Source of the DNA: Byssothecium circinans
Taxonomy: Eukaryota > Ascomycota > Dothideomycetes > Pleosporales > Massarinaceae
DNA: 64,000 nucleotides
Reading direction: 5' to 3'
Assembly: GCA_010015675.1 (NCBI GenBank)
Contig: ML977004.1
Location: 146,655 to 210,654 of the forward strand
The notes under the pieces are model-generated. The model made no database searches. It was not told the DNA's origin and saw only the letters and a list, made by a program, of their open reading frames with translations. A program made the position numbers and the translations under genes. This document shows positions 10,840-19,584 of this stretch, piece after piece (the first letter of the stretch is position 1; each line of letters begins with the position of its first letter).

Positions 10840-11925
10840 ACGTAAAGCACCACCGAAGCGGCCACCCCACCGAAGCGGCCACTTTTTCTTGGCAAGGAAC
10901 ATCAAAGAGTATTATCTTAATAACAAAGCCAAACCTTAATATTTTCTTTTAAAATTTTAAACCTAGGTAGATATATATATAAACTAATAGCTATTAAAAT
11001 TTTATAGCTATAGTTTACGTAATAAAATAGTTATTAAATCTATAAAGTACTAGTAGGTAAAACTTACCTTTACCTATAGATTAATAGCTAAACGTTAGTA
11101 ATATACTATATAACTTTTAGCACTTACTTATTAGTATATTAGTTAGTAGCTATTAAGTTATTATAGCGTGCAGCCTAGATTTAATACTATAATAGTAGGT
11201 ATAAGATAGGGGGTAAGAAAAAATAAAAAACCTTTTAAATAAAGTTATATATATTAGATATCTCTACTTCCTTCTTAGGAGAGAGATAATATATACTAAA
11301 TAAAGCTATATATAAGTTTAAAGTAAGTAAATACCTCTAAAACTAAAAGATCTAGCCTAATATAGGTTTTTATAAAAATCTTAACACTACCTTATAATAA
11401 AGCTTATATAAGCTATTTTTTTATAGCTAACTATTTATATTACTACTATATATATATATAAAGTTTATTAAAAGAAAAGAACTAAGGATATCTAGCTAGA
11501 TAAAATATTTAATTATAGTTTTCTAATTTTAGGAATCTCTACCCTCCCTACGCTAATTCTCTAATAGGTCTAGGCTGCACGCTATAATTTAAGTACTAAT
11601 AGGTGTATTATATATATATAAAGTAGCTCTAAAGTTATTATAACTTATTTAGCTAGTTTAGTAGGTATTTATACACTATATACTAAAAGTAGCCTAGTTT
11701 TCTCTATACCTATATAGCTTACTAAGCTATTAGAAATCCTAGAATATTTTTTTATAATCCTTTTTATCTATATTATATATATCTGTATTTAAAATTTCAG
11801 CTTAATAGCTCTAGTATTTAAATTGTTATTAAAGGTTGAATCTTTGATTTTCCGCCAAGCAAAATGTGGCCGCTTCGGTGGGGTGGCCGCTTTGGTGGGG
11901 TGGCCGCTTCGGTGGTGCTTTACGT
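10840..11925. mobile_element. Mariner-like element M2, inserted in the hAT
   Basis: Same termini as M1 (ACGTAAAGCACCACCGAAGC), flanked by TA at 10838-10839 and 11926-11927; total 1,086 bp. The left 876 bp matches M1 almost base for base except for a short patch near 11037-11056. It is continuous through ACCTATATAGCTTACTAAGC at 11708, where M1 is interrupted by the hAT. The right end carries one more GC-rich terminal unit than M1 (three against two), which accounts for the 18-bp length difference. No ORF. Confidence 0.85.
11161..11587. mobile_element. 427-bp MITE carried inside M2
   Basis: Second copy of the unit at 9972-10398, with the same perfect 19-bp inverted ends and the same length. 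Confidence 0.75.
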
Positions 11926-11939
11926 TACTATAGTTATTA

Positions 11940-12535
11940 CTTTATTATAAAATAATAATAAGTAACTAGTATATTAGTAATAGTAGTATCTTCTAGAATT
12001 TTCTAGAATATATTAGTAATAACTCTAATAGTAGTATCTTCTAGAATCCTCTAGAATATATTAGTAATAACTCTATTAATACTATAGTAGTTATTCTATA
12101 GTAAATTAGTAAGACGTAGTATATTAGGAATAGTAGTATCTTCTAGAATAATGTAGAATATATTAGTAATGACCCTATTAATACTATAGTAGTTATTCTA
12201 TAGTAAAATAGAAAGATATAGTATAATAGTAATAATAGAATCTTCTAGATTTCTCTAGAATATATTAGTAATAGCTTTATTAATACTATAGTAATTATTC
12301 TATAGTAGAATAAGAAGATATAGTATATTAGTAATAGTAGTATCTTCTAGAATAATCTAGAATATATTAGTAATAGTAGAACCTTCTAGAATAAGCTAGA
12401 ATATATTAGTAATAGCTTTATTAATACTATAGTAGTTATTTTATAGTAAAATAGTAAGATATAGTATATTAGTAATAGTAGTATCTTCTAGATTAATCTA
12501 GAATATATTAGTAATAGCTCTATTAATAATGGTTA
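11940..12535. repeat. Degenerate tandem repeats in the hAT 5' region
   Basis: Imperfect units of about 60-110 bp recur, built around TTCTAGAATATATTAGTAAT and TTAATACTATAGTAGTTATT. The palindrome TTCTAGAA or TCTAGA appears many times. Such internal repeats upstream of a hAT transposase could be transposase-binding or enhancer-like sites; that role is inference. Confidence 0.7.
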
Positions 12536-12657
12536 ATTAGTAAGTAGAAGATTCTAGAGTTTAAAAATAGATATATATAAGAGTATCTTCTCTCCTCTTA
12601 AGACTTTTAAATACAATAATTATTAAACCTACTTATAAACCTACTATACTATCTTTT

Positions 12658-12808
12658 TCTATTATATCTATTATATCTATTATATCTATTATATCTATTA
12701 TATCTATTATATCTATTATATCTATTATATCTATTATATCTATTATATCTATTATATCTATTATATCTATTATATCTATTATATCTATTATATCTATTAT
12801 ATCTATTA
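12658..12808. repeat. 9-bp minisatellite directly upstream of the transposase start
   Basis: About 16-17 head-to-tail copies of ATTATATCT, nearly perfect, end three bases before the ATG at 12812. The array replaces any ordinary leader sequence. Confidence 0.9.
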
Positions 12809-12811
12809 AAA

Positions 12812-15142
12812 ATGCCTAAAGATAAAAATCCTAATAAAGATATTAAATCTTCTACGTTTAAGCTACCTCCTTTAGAAGAAAGCCATAGTCTTTTTAAAAA
12901 CTTTCTTTTTAAAAGAGAATTATTACCTTATATAGAAGGAGTAGAAAATAGAATAAAAATACAATGTAGTATTTGTAGCTATAATACTATAACTAAATGG
13001 CCTATTAAATATTCTAACTTAATAAGACATTATGAAAATAATCATCCTAATAATACATATAATATAGATAGTAGTTTTCTAAATAAAGAAGCTAATACTA
13101 GATCTAATAAGGATATTAGTAGTAGCTTTAATACAGAGGCTAGTAGTAGCTCTAATAAAGAGATTAATAGTAGCTCTAATAAAGAGGTTAATACTAGTTT
13201 TCCTATATCTTTATTAACTAGTAGTAATATTATTAGAAAAAGATCTTATTCAGAATTTTTTAATAAAGCTGAATATAGAAAAAATCTATTAGATTTTATA
13301 GTTTGTAATAACCTACCATTTAGTTTAGTAGAAAGTAAAAGTTTTAATAAGCTTTTAAACTATCTACATTCTAATTTACCTAGTATTAGTAGCCGCTCTA
13401 TTAAAAGAGATCTAGATTTATTATATAATAGTAAGTTTAATAACTTAAAAGAAAGATTAGCTAGAAATAATAGTAGATTCTCTATTACATTAGATGAATG
13501 GAATTCTAGTAATAATATAGACTTTCTAGCTATTACAATACACTTTTATAATAATAACTTTATTTTAGAAAACTATTTAATAGGCTTTGAAAGTTTAAAT
13601 GAAGATGAATCTTATACAGGTAAAATACTATATAGCTATCTTAATAAAATATTACAAGACTATAATATAAGAAATAAACTATTAGGTATTAGTAGAGATA
13701 ATGCTTCTCCTATAAATACTTTAGTTAAAGAGCTTACTACTAAATATACTAAAGATTTTAATATTAATATTATAGATATACGATGTAATGCACATATATT
13801 AAATTTAATAAGTAATACATTTTTAACTTACTTATTCTTTATACCTAGTAATACTAAAAAGTTTAATGAAACTATAGATACTATAAAAAGTAAGAATAAT
13901 AATAATAACTTTAATAACTATTTTCAAGCTATTAGAGCTTTACCTAGTACTATAAGAAGTATAATAACTGCTATTAAATATAACCACTATTTAAAGAATA
14001 ATTTTAAAAAAATAGTTAGACAAAATAAAGCTATTAATTATAATAATTTAGGTCCTGAAAAACTAAATAAAGATAATAGTACTAGGTGGCTATCTACCTA
14101 TTATATGTTAGATAGATTTATCTATTTTCAAGAAGAGATTAATATTATACTAAATAAAGTAAATAGCCTACCAACTAATAAAAAGAATAATATAAATATA
14201 GAGGCTTTTTATATTAGTAATACTCAATGGGAGTATTTAATAGAAATAAGAAATATCTTAGAAATATTTAGAAAGCCTACTATACAGCTACAAGCTAATA
14301 ATTATTCTACTACTTATTTAGTTATACCTTTAGTAACTAAATTACTAAAAAAGATAGATAGTCTAATTAGTAAGGATTCTATATCTAATAATACTATTAT
14401 TTCTATAGCTTTAAAAGAATCTAGAAATAAGTTACTAGAGTATTATCCTATTAATGAAAATAATAGTAATATAAGTAAATTAAAAGATTTATTCTTAATA
14501 ACTACTTTAAATCCTCAATTTAAACTAGAAACATTAAAAACTCTAGGATATAATAATACTACTTTAGAAAATATTAAAAAGTACTTTTATATAGTCTATA
14601 ATAGATATAAAGAAGAATATAAGAATAATATTAATAAAGATTTAATAGAATCTAATACTATAGATATAGAGGATTCTAATAGTGATAATGATTTATATAT
14701 AGATAATACTATTACTAAATCTACTACTATTACTAATAATAATAAAGAAGAATTTAAAATTTACTTAGAGAAAGAAAGAGTTAGTAAAAATATAGATATA
14801 ATAGAATGGTTTAAAAGAGAAAGAAGTAATTATCCTATTATATATAATATAGCTAGAGATTATTTAGCTATACCTGCTAGTTCTACAGCTAGCGAATCTA
14901 CTTTTAGTATAGCAGGTAATATAGTTACTAAAAGTAGAAATAGACTATTACCTAGTACTATTAAACAACTAATTTGTTTAAAATCTTGGAATATTATAGT
15001 AGATGAAGAAGAAACTATTAATGATAATATAGTAGATTTTAATGAGGAGGATAATCTTTCTACTACAAATATAGAAAATTTAGATATAGAATCTACAGAA
15101 CAAGATAGTTCTACTAGTATAGAAGATTTAGATTCTAATTAG
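12812..15142 (+). CDS. hAT-family transposase with BED zinc finger
   Basis: A single uninterrupted 776-codon frame from ATG 12812. The N-terminus has a BED-type zinc finger at about residues 40-80 (QCSICSYN, then NLIRHYENNHP). Low-complexity Ser/Asn repeats follow (residues 90-130), then an RNase H-like core (TLDEWNSSNNIDFLAITIHF near 230, then GISRDNASPINTL and DIRCNAHILNLI). The C-terminal hATC dimerisation domain is at about residues 660-730, with the diagnostic ARDYLAIPASSTASESTFS and GNIVTKSRNRLLPSTIKQL. It should bind the long inverted repeats and catalyse cut-and-paste transposition of the element at 10527-16898. Codon use is extremely AT-biased (Asn, Ile, Leu TTA and Lys AAA dominate) and unlike all flanking genes, yet no stop or frameshift occurs. 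Almost certainly a functional or very recently functional gene. Confidence 0.95.
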   Translation: MPKDKNPNKDIKSSTFKLPPLEESHSLFKNFLFKRELLPYIEGVENRIKIQCSICSYNTITKWPIKYSNLIRHYENNHPNNTYNIDSSFLNKEANTRSNKDISSSFNTEASSSSNKEINSSSNKEVNTSFPISLLTSSNIIRKRSYSEFFNKAEYRKNLLDFIVCNNLPFSLVESKSFNKLLNYLHSNLPSISSRSIKRDLDLLYNSKFNNLKERLARNNSRFSITLDEWNSSNNIDFLAITIHFYNNNFILENYLIGFESLNEDESYTGKILYSYLNKILQDYNIRNKLLGISRDNASPINTLVKELTTKYTKDFNINIIDIRCNAHILNLISNTFLTYLFFIPSNTKKFNETIDTIKSKNNNNNFNNYFQAIRALPSTIRSIITAIKYNHYLKNNFKKIVRQNKAINYNNLGPEKLNKDNSTRWLSTYYMLDRFIYFQEEINIILNKVNSLPTNKKNNINIEAFYISNTQWEYLIEIRNILEIFRKPTIQLQANNYSTTYLVIPLVTKLLKKIDSLISKDSISNNTIISIALKESRNKLLEYYPINENNSNISKLKDLFLITTLNPQFKLETLKTLGYNNTTLENIKKYFYIVYNRYKEEYKNNINKDLIESNTIDIEDSNSDNDLYIDNTITKSTTITNNNKEEFKIYLEKERVSKNIDIIEWFKRERSNYPIIYNIARDYLAIPASSTASESTFSIAGNIVTKSRNRLLPSTIKQLICLKSWNIIVDEEETINDNIVDFNEEDNLSTTNIENLDIESTEQDSSTSIEDLDSN

Positions 15143-15690
15143 TATATAGAGTAAAGGTATAGTTATTTATATATTTAGTTATATAACTAATTACTATACT
15201 ACTATATTAGCTATATTAAACTACTTAATAATACTATTATATTCTAGCTAATACTTTATACTTTTATCCTTATTATTAGTTACTATACTATATTAATCTC
15301 TATACTCTTATATCTATTAGTTACTATACTATAACTATTCTTAATACTTTTATATTTATTATATATATATTCTATTAATTTTATTTATCTCTTAATCTTT
15401 TAGTTACTTAATTACTAATATCTACTTAATATTAATATACTAGTATTATATAGTTCTACCTTTTATTAATACTAACTAATACCTATTTAATTAATAGAGT
15501 AAATAAAGTAAATACTTATTTTCTTAACTTTTTATTAAGCTATATATTTAATTTTATATTAAGCTTATTATTTAGCTATATACTAATATATTAACTACTT
15601 TATTAACTCTCTTATTAACTACCTTATTAATTACTTTATTACTACTCTATTACTACTCTATTACTACTCTATTACTACTCTATTACTACT
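15143..15690. repeat. AT-rich hAT 3' region ending in an 11-bp tandem repeat
   Basis: No coding potential. From about 15640 to the gap the unit CTATTACTACT repeats head to tail; before that, irregular TTACTATACTA/TATTAATACT-like motifs recur. Confidence 0.7.
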
Positions 15691-16390
15691 NNNNNNNNNN
15701 NNNNNNNNNNNNNNNNNNNNNNNNNNNNNNNNNNNNNNNNNNNNNNNNNNNNNNNNNNNNNNNNNNNNNNNNNNNNNNNNNNNNNNNNNNNNNNNNNNNN
15801 NNNNNNNNNNNNNNNNNNNNNNNNNNNNNNNNNNNNNNNNNNNNNNNNNNNNNNNNNNNNNNNNNNNNNNNNNNNNNNNNNNNNNNNNNNNNNNNNNNNN
15901 NNNNNNNNNNNNNNNNNNNNNNNNNNNNNNNNNNNNNNNNNNNNNNNNNNNNNNNNNNNNNNNNNNNNNNNNNNNNNNNNNNNNNNNNNNNNNNNNNNNN
16001 NNNNNNNNNNNNNNNNNNNNNNNNNNNNNNNNNNNNNNNNNNNNNNNNNNNNNNNNNNNNNNNNNNNNNNNNNNNNNNNNNNNNNNNNNNNNNNNNNNNN
16101 NNNNNNNNNNNNNNNNNNNNNNNNNNNNNNNNNNNNNNNNNNNNNNNNNNNNNNNNNNNNNNNNNNNNNNNNNNNNNNNNNNNNNNNNNNNNNNNNNNNN
16201 NNNNNNNNNNNNNNNNNNNNNNNNNNNNNNNNNNNNNNNNNNNNNNNNNNNNNNNNNNNNNNNNNNNNNNNNNNNNNNNNNNNNNNNNNNNNNNNNNNNN
16301 NNNNNNNNNNNNNNNNNNNNNNNNNNNNNNNNNNNNNNNNNNNNNNNNNNNNNNNNNNNNNNNNNNNNNNNNNNNNNNNNNNNNNNNNNN
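15691..16390. other. Assembly gap (700 N)
   Basis: A run of exactly 700 N, bounded by an 11-bp tandem repeat on the left and a 12-bp one on the right. The true size is unknown, so element lengths quoted across it are nominal. Confidence 1.
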
Positions 16391-16490
16391 TATTAACTAC
16401 TCTATTAACTACTCTATTAACTACTCTATTAACTACTCTATTAACTACTCTATTAACTACTCTATTAACTACTCTATTAACTACTTTATT
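16391..16490. repeat. 12-bp tandem repeat at the right edge of the gap
   Basis: About eight copies of TATTAACTACTC, one base longer than the left-hand unit; the array probably continues into the gap and caused it. Confidence 0.85.
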
Positions 16491-17098
16491 ACTACTTTAT
16501 TAGCTAAAATATTTATTATCTTATTAGCTACTTTATTAACTAGACTATTTATATACTTATAGTATTATACCTACTTAGTTTAGTGTATAATATTTATATT
16601 TAGTTAGTTTTTTAATTAAATAATTATTATATATTCCTTATAAGTAACTAAGCGTTATAAACTATTAGCTTAACTATCAATATATTTAAAATAAGCTATA
16701 AGTAAATAATTCTTAAGCTAAATTATATAAATTACTATATTATAACTAAATACTATTATTTCTTTACTTATAGTACTATCCTTATCTAGTTTAGTGTATA
16801 ATAGATATTTTTAGTTATATATTTTTTTAAGATTGTTCGTCGCTTTTCAGGTAGCTCGTGAGCTAGCTCATGAGCTGGCTCAGGTTTGCCGACCCATGAC
16901 TTATATAGCTTACTAAGCTATTAGAAATCCTAGAATATTTTTTATAATCCTTTATATTTATATTATATATATCTATATTTAAAATTTTAGCTTAATAGCT
17001 CTAATATTTAAATTGTTATTAAAGGTTGAATCTTTGATTTTCCGCTAAGCAAAAAGTGGCCGCTTCAGTGGTGTGGCCGCTTTGGTGGTGCTTTACGT

Positions 17099-17665
17099 TA
17101 AGCTATATTATAAGGTAGTATTAGGATTTTTATATTAATCTATACCTTCTAAGCTAGATCTTTTAGTTTTATAAGTATTTGCTTACTTTAAACTTATATA
17201 TAGCTTTATTTAGTATATACTATTCTTCTTATAAGAAAGAACTAAAAGTTTCTAATATATATAACTTTATTTAGAGGGTTTTTTATTTTTAAACCCTCTA
17301 CCTTCTACCTACTATATTACCTTTAAATCTAGGTTATATGCTATAAGGTCTTATATAGCTATTAACTAATATACTAATTAGTTAGTCTTAAAAGTTATAT
17401 AGTATATAACTAAGGTTTAGCTATTAATCTATAGTATAAGGTAGATTTTAGCTACTAGTCCTTTATAGGTTAATAACTATCCTATTATATAAGCTAAGGC
17501 TATATAAGTTTAATAGCTATTAAACTATATATATATATCTATCTAGGTTTAAATTTTTAAAAGTTAATATTAAGGTTTAGCTTTATTAATAAGATAATAC
17601 CTATACTTAGTAAAAGTAGCTACTTTAGTAATATAGCCGCTTTAGTAGTACTTTATATTATATTA
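17099..17665 (-). mobile_element. Old RIP-decayed copy of the mariner-like element
   Basis: Read on the minus strand from 17665, the end ATATAAAGTACTACTAAAGC aligns with ACGTAAAGCACCACCGAAGC of M1/M2. All changes are C-to-T or G-to-A. The alignment continues through the interior (AAACCTAGATAGATATATAT; TATAGCATATAACCTAGA against TATAGCGTGCAGCCTAGA of the 427-bp MITE). M1 is inserted at its inner end. It is older than M1 and M2 by its heavy C-to-T load. The segment 17099-17342 is also the right arm of the inverted repeat that starts at 9411. Confidence 0.75.
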
Positions 17666-17873
17666 TATATAAAACTATACATTATTTTTTATATAGAATA
17701 ATTCTAATTATTTACTTTTTTAAGTTATAGTTCTTACTAAATTAGTAATTAGTAATTACTAATTTTACTAAATCTAGTAAACTTAGTATTTAGTAATTAC
17801 TAACTTTAGCGCCTAGTAATTACTAAATTAGTAATTACTAAGTAATTACTATTTAGTAAAACCCCCATCTCTG

Positions 17874-17881
17874 GGGCAATG
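17874..17881. repeat. Right 8-bp target-site duplication of the outer element
   Basis: GGGCAATG directly after the terminus CCCCCATCTCTG; it matches 8720-8727. Confidence 0.8.
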
Positions 17882-18090
17882 TCAGGCTTTTGAGATAGAC
17901 AGGGACGAGGGTTACAGGGCTGAGGCGACGAGACATGAGATTGTATATAAGGACCTGTGAGCGACGCCAGTACCCTAGTCTCGCAGAGCATTCGCATTCA
18001 TTTGCAACTAAAGCTATCACGTCATTCGAACACTTACATTTACCTACCACACAAAACGGAAAAACGACTCCAAAACACACAACAGACACC

Positions 18091-19189
18091 ATGGTCAAGA
18101 TCTTGAACAAGGAGGTTGGAAACCCAGGTTATGGCTTAATGGGTACGTGCACTTTTTTCAAATTGGGTGTCTACGGAAAATTAACGCATCGTAGGCCTAA
18201 CATGGCGCCCCAACCCACAGCCCGCAGAGAAGTCATTCGAAGCCATGAAGACGGCGCTCTCTAAGGGCGCCTACTTCTGGAACGGCGGAGAGATATATGG
18301 AACGCCCGAGCGCAATTCACTCCACCTCCTTAACGAGTACTTCACAAAGTACCCTGAAGATGCCGACAAAGTTGTGCTCTCCATCAAAGGCGGCATGTTG
18401 AAGGGCGAGCTGAAGAGAGATGGAAGCAAGGCCAATGTCTCTCGCAGCATCGAAGAGTGCCTCAAGGTCCTTGATGGCAAGAAGTTCCTCGACATCTTTG
18501 AGTGCGCTAGGCCGGACCCCGATGTGCCGATTGAGGAGACTGTTGGTGCTATTGCGGAGTACGTCAAGGCGGGCAAGGTGGGTGGTGTTGGACTGTCCGA
18601 AGTGGGCGCCGAAACAATCAGGAGGGCGCACAAGGTGCATCCTGTTGCAGCAGTCGAGGTTGAGTTCTCGCTATATTCGACGAACATTCTCGACAACGGT
18701 GTCGCAAAGACGTGCGCCGAGCTCGGCATTCCCATTGTCGGATACTCGCCCTTGAGTGGAGGATTCTTGGTAAGTAGTCCTTTTCATCCCACCAAAAGAT
18801 CCTGCAGTTGACAATATACCTACCAGACCGGAAAGTGGAAGAAGGTTGATGATCTCCCAGAAGACTCCATCCTGCGACACTTCCCCCGCTTCCAGCCCGA
18901 CGTCTTTGACAACAACGTCAAGCTCGCTAATGAAGTGGACAAGATCGCAAAAGCCAAAGGTGTAACGCCGGCGCAGATTGCACTCGGCTGGGCGATTTCT
19001 CATAGCGGCAAGGACGGGCTGCCTCAGATTCTGGTTTTGCCCGGGGCTACCACTTCGGCGCGTGTGGAGGAGAACATGAAGCCGGCGAAGCTCGATGAGA
19101 AGGATCTGGCGACCATCGCGGAGATTCTAAAGACGATTGAAGTCAAAGGCGCGCGGTACCCACCGGGCATTGGTGGAGAAGAAGATTAG
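18091..19189 (+). CDS. Aldo/keto reductase (pyridoxal reductase-like)
   Basis: NADPH-dependent aldo/keto reductase with a TIM barrel. Exons 18091-18142, 18195-18769 and 18827-19189 join to give an N-terminus MVKILNKEVGNPGYGLMGLT, then WRPNPQPAEKSFEAMKTALS, FWNGGEIYGTPERN with the catalytic Tyr, LSIKGGM with the active-site Lys, FECARPDPDVP, GVGLSEVGAETI, VEFSLYSTNIL, GYSPLSGGFLTGKW and, near the C-terminus, VLPGATTSARVEEN for cofactor binding. The FECAR motif and overall order match fungal pyridoxal reductases (Plr1 type), which reduce pyridoxal to pyridoxine, but other carbonyl substrates are possible. The ATG at 18091 has a good ACACC context. The outer transposon ends 217 bp upstream, so the proximal promoter borders repeat DNA. 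Confidence 0.9.
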
Positions 19190-19584
19190 ATACTCTTACT
19201 AGAACTGGAGTTAGCTTTGCATAGCGATCAATGAAGGAAGAAGTGTAGTGTGCGAAAAAAAGTGTCAGATCGGATGTAGTGAAAAGAGCACTCCGCAGCC
19301 GGCCTGCTTTGCAGCGGGTCTTCAGAATTGCAGAACTCATATTGTCATCAAAGAATATGTAGAAGAGAATATTGGTACTTACAAATGACTGTAAACGTGC
19401 AAACAGTGTAGCATGGTGGGAGAGAAGGACACCCAAAATTCATAGGATTCGGAAAGCTCATCCTTGGCCCGTGCACGGTTCACCAAAGGTCCTCCCATAT
19501 CAACGCGATCCACGCCAATGCCCACTCTCCGCAACCCGCAACCCTTCACACACCTCCCACTCTACCTCCTCCGCACCACCCACA

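Larger units (their letters stand above)
10527..16898. mobile_element. hAT transposon with long inverted repeats and intact transposase
   Basis: The left end CATGGATCGGCAAATCTGAG and the inverted right end CATGGGTCGGCAAACCTGAG begin near-identical inverted repeats of about 208 bp (10527-10734 and 16690-16898), including the palindromic block GAGCTAGCTC. Both ends are flanked by the octamer ACTTATAT (10519-10526 and 16899-16906), an 8-bp hAT-type duplication. The uninterrupted site is visible in M2 at 11708-11715 (ACCTATAT). Inside lie M2, a degenerate tandem-repeat region, the transposase ORF, further tandem repeats and a 700-base assembly gap. All ends and the ORF are intact, so the element looks recent and possibly active. 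Without M2 it is about 5.3 kb, counting the N run. Confidence 0.9.
9652..17098. mobile_element. Mariner-like element M1, split by the hAT insertion
   Basis: Termini are ACGTAAAGCACCACCGAAGC at 9652 and its inverse ending at 17098, each flanked by TA (9650-9651 and 17099-17100), the Tc1/mariner-type duplication. Subterminal GC-rich units (GAAGCGGCCACCCCACC type) stand out from the AT-rich surroundings. The left 875 bp (9652-10526) is nearly identical to M2. The element then breaks at ACTTATAT and resumes at 16899/16907-17098, so its own length was about 1.07 kb. No transposase ORF is present; it is non-autonomous. A 427-bp sub-element with 19-bp perfect inverted ends lies inside. Confidence 0.8.
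8728..17873. mobile_element. Outer hAT-like element enclosing the nest of other transposons
   Basis: The left terminus CATGGATGGGGGTTT (8728) and the inverted right terminus CAGAGATGGGGGTTT (ending 17873) match at 13 of 15 positions. They are flanked by the perfect octamer GGGCAATG, as expected for a hAT-superfamily element. Both subterminal regions carry several copies of the palindrome TAGTAATTACTA (about three at 8748-8855, about four at 17740-17852), plausible transposase-binding sites. Without the inserted elements the original would be roughly 1-1.7 kb. It probably holds the remnant ORF at 9101-9464. No intact transposase of its own is visible, so it looks non-autonomous or decayed. The right end lies 217 bp upstream of the aldo/keto reductase ATG. 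Confidence 0.75.

Noticed and set aside
12658..12808. Regular repeats as a possible CRISPR array
   Set aside because: Head-to-tail 9-bp units without spacers; a minisatellite in a eukaryotic transposon.
8728..17873. AT-rich island as a centromere or inserted mitochondrial DNA
   Set aside because: Nearly all of it is explained by bounded transposons with target duplications; no mitochondrial genes or tRNAs are seen.
19372..19584. N-terminal extension of the zinc-finger protein
   Set aside because: Open frame only; the start has no ATG in the best context and the sequence reads like leader DNA.
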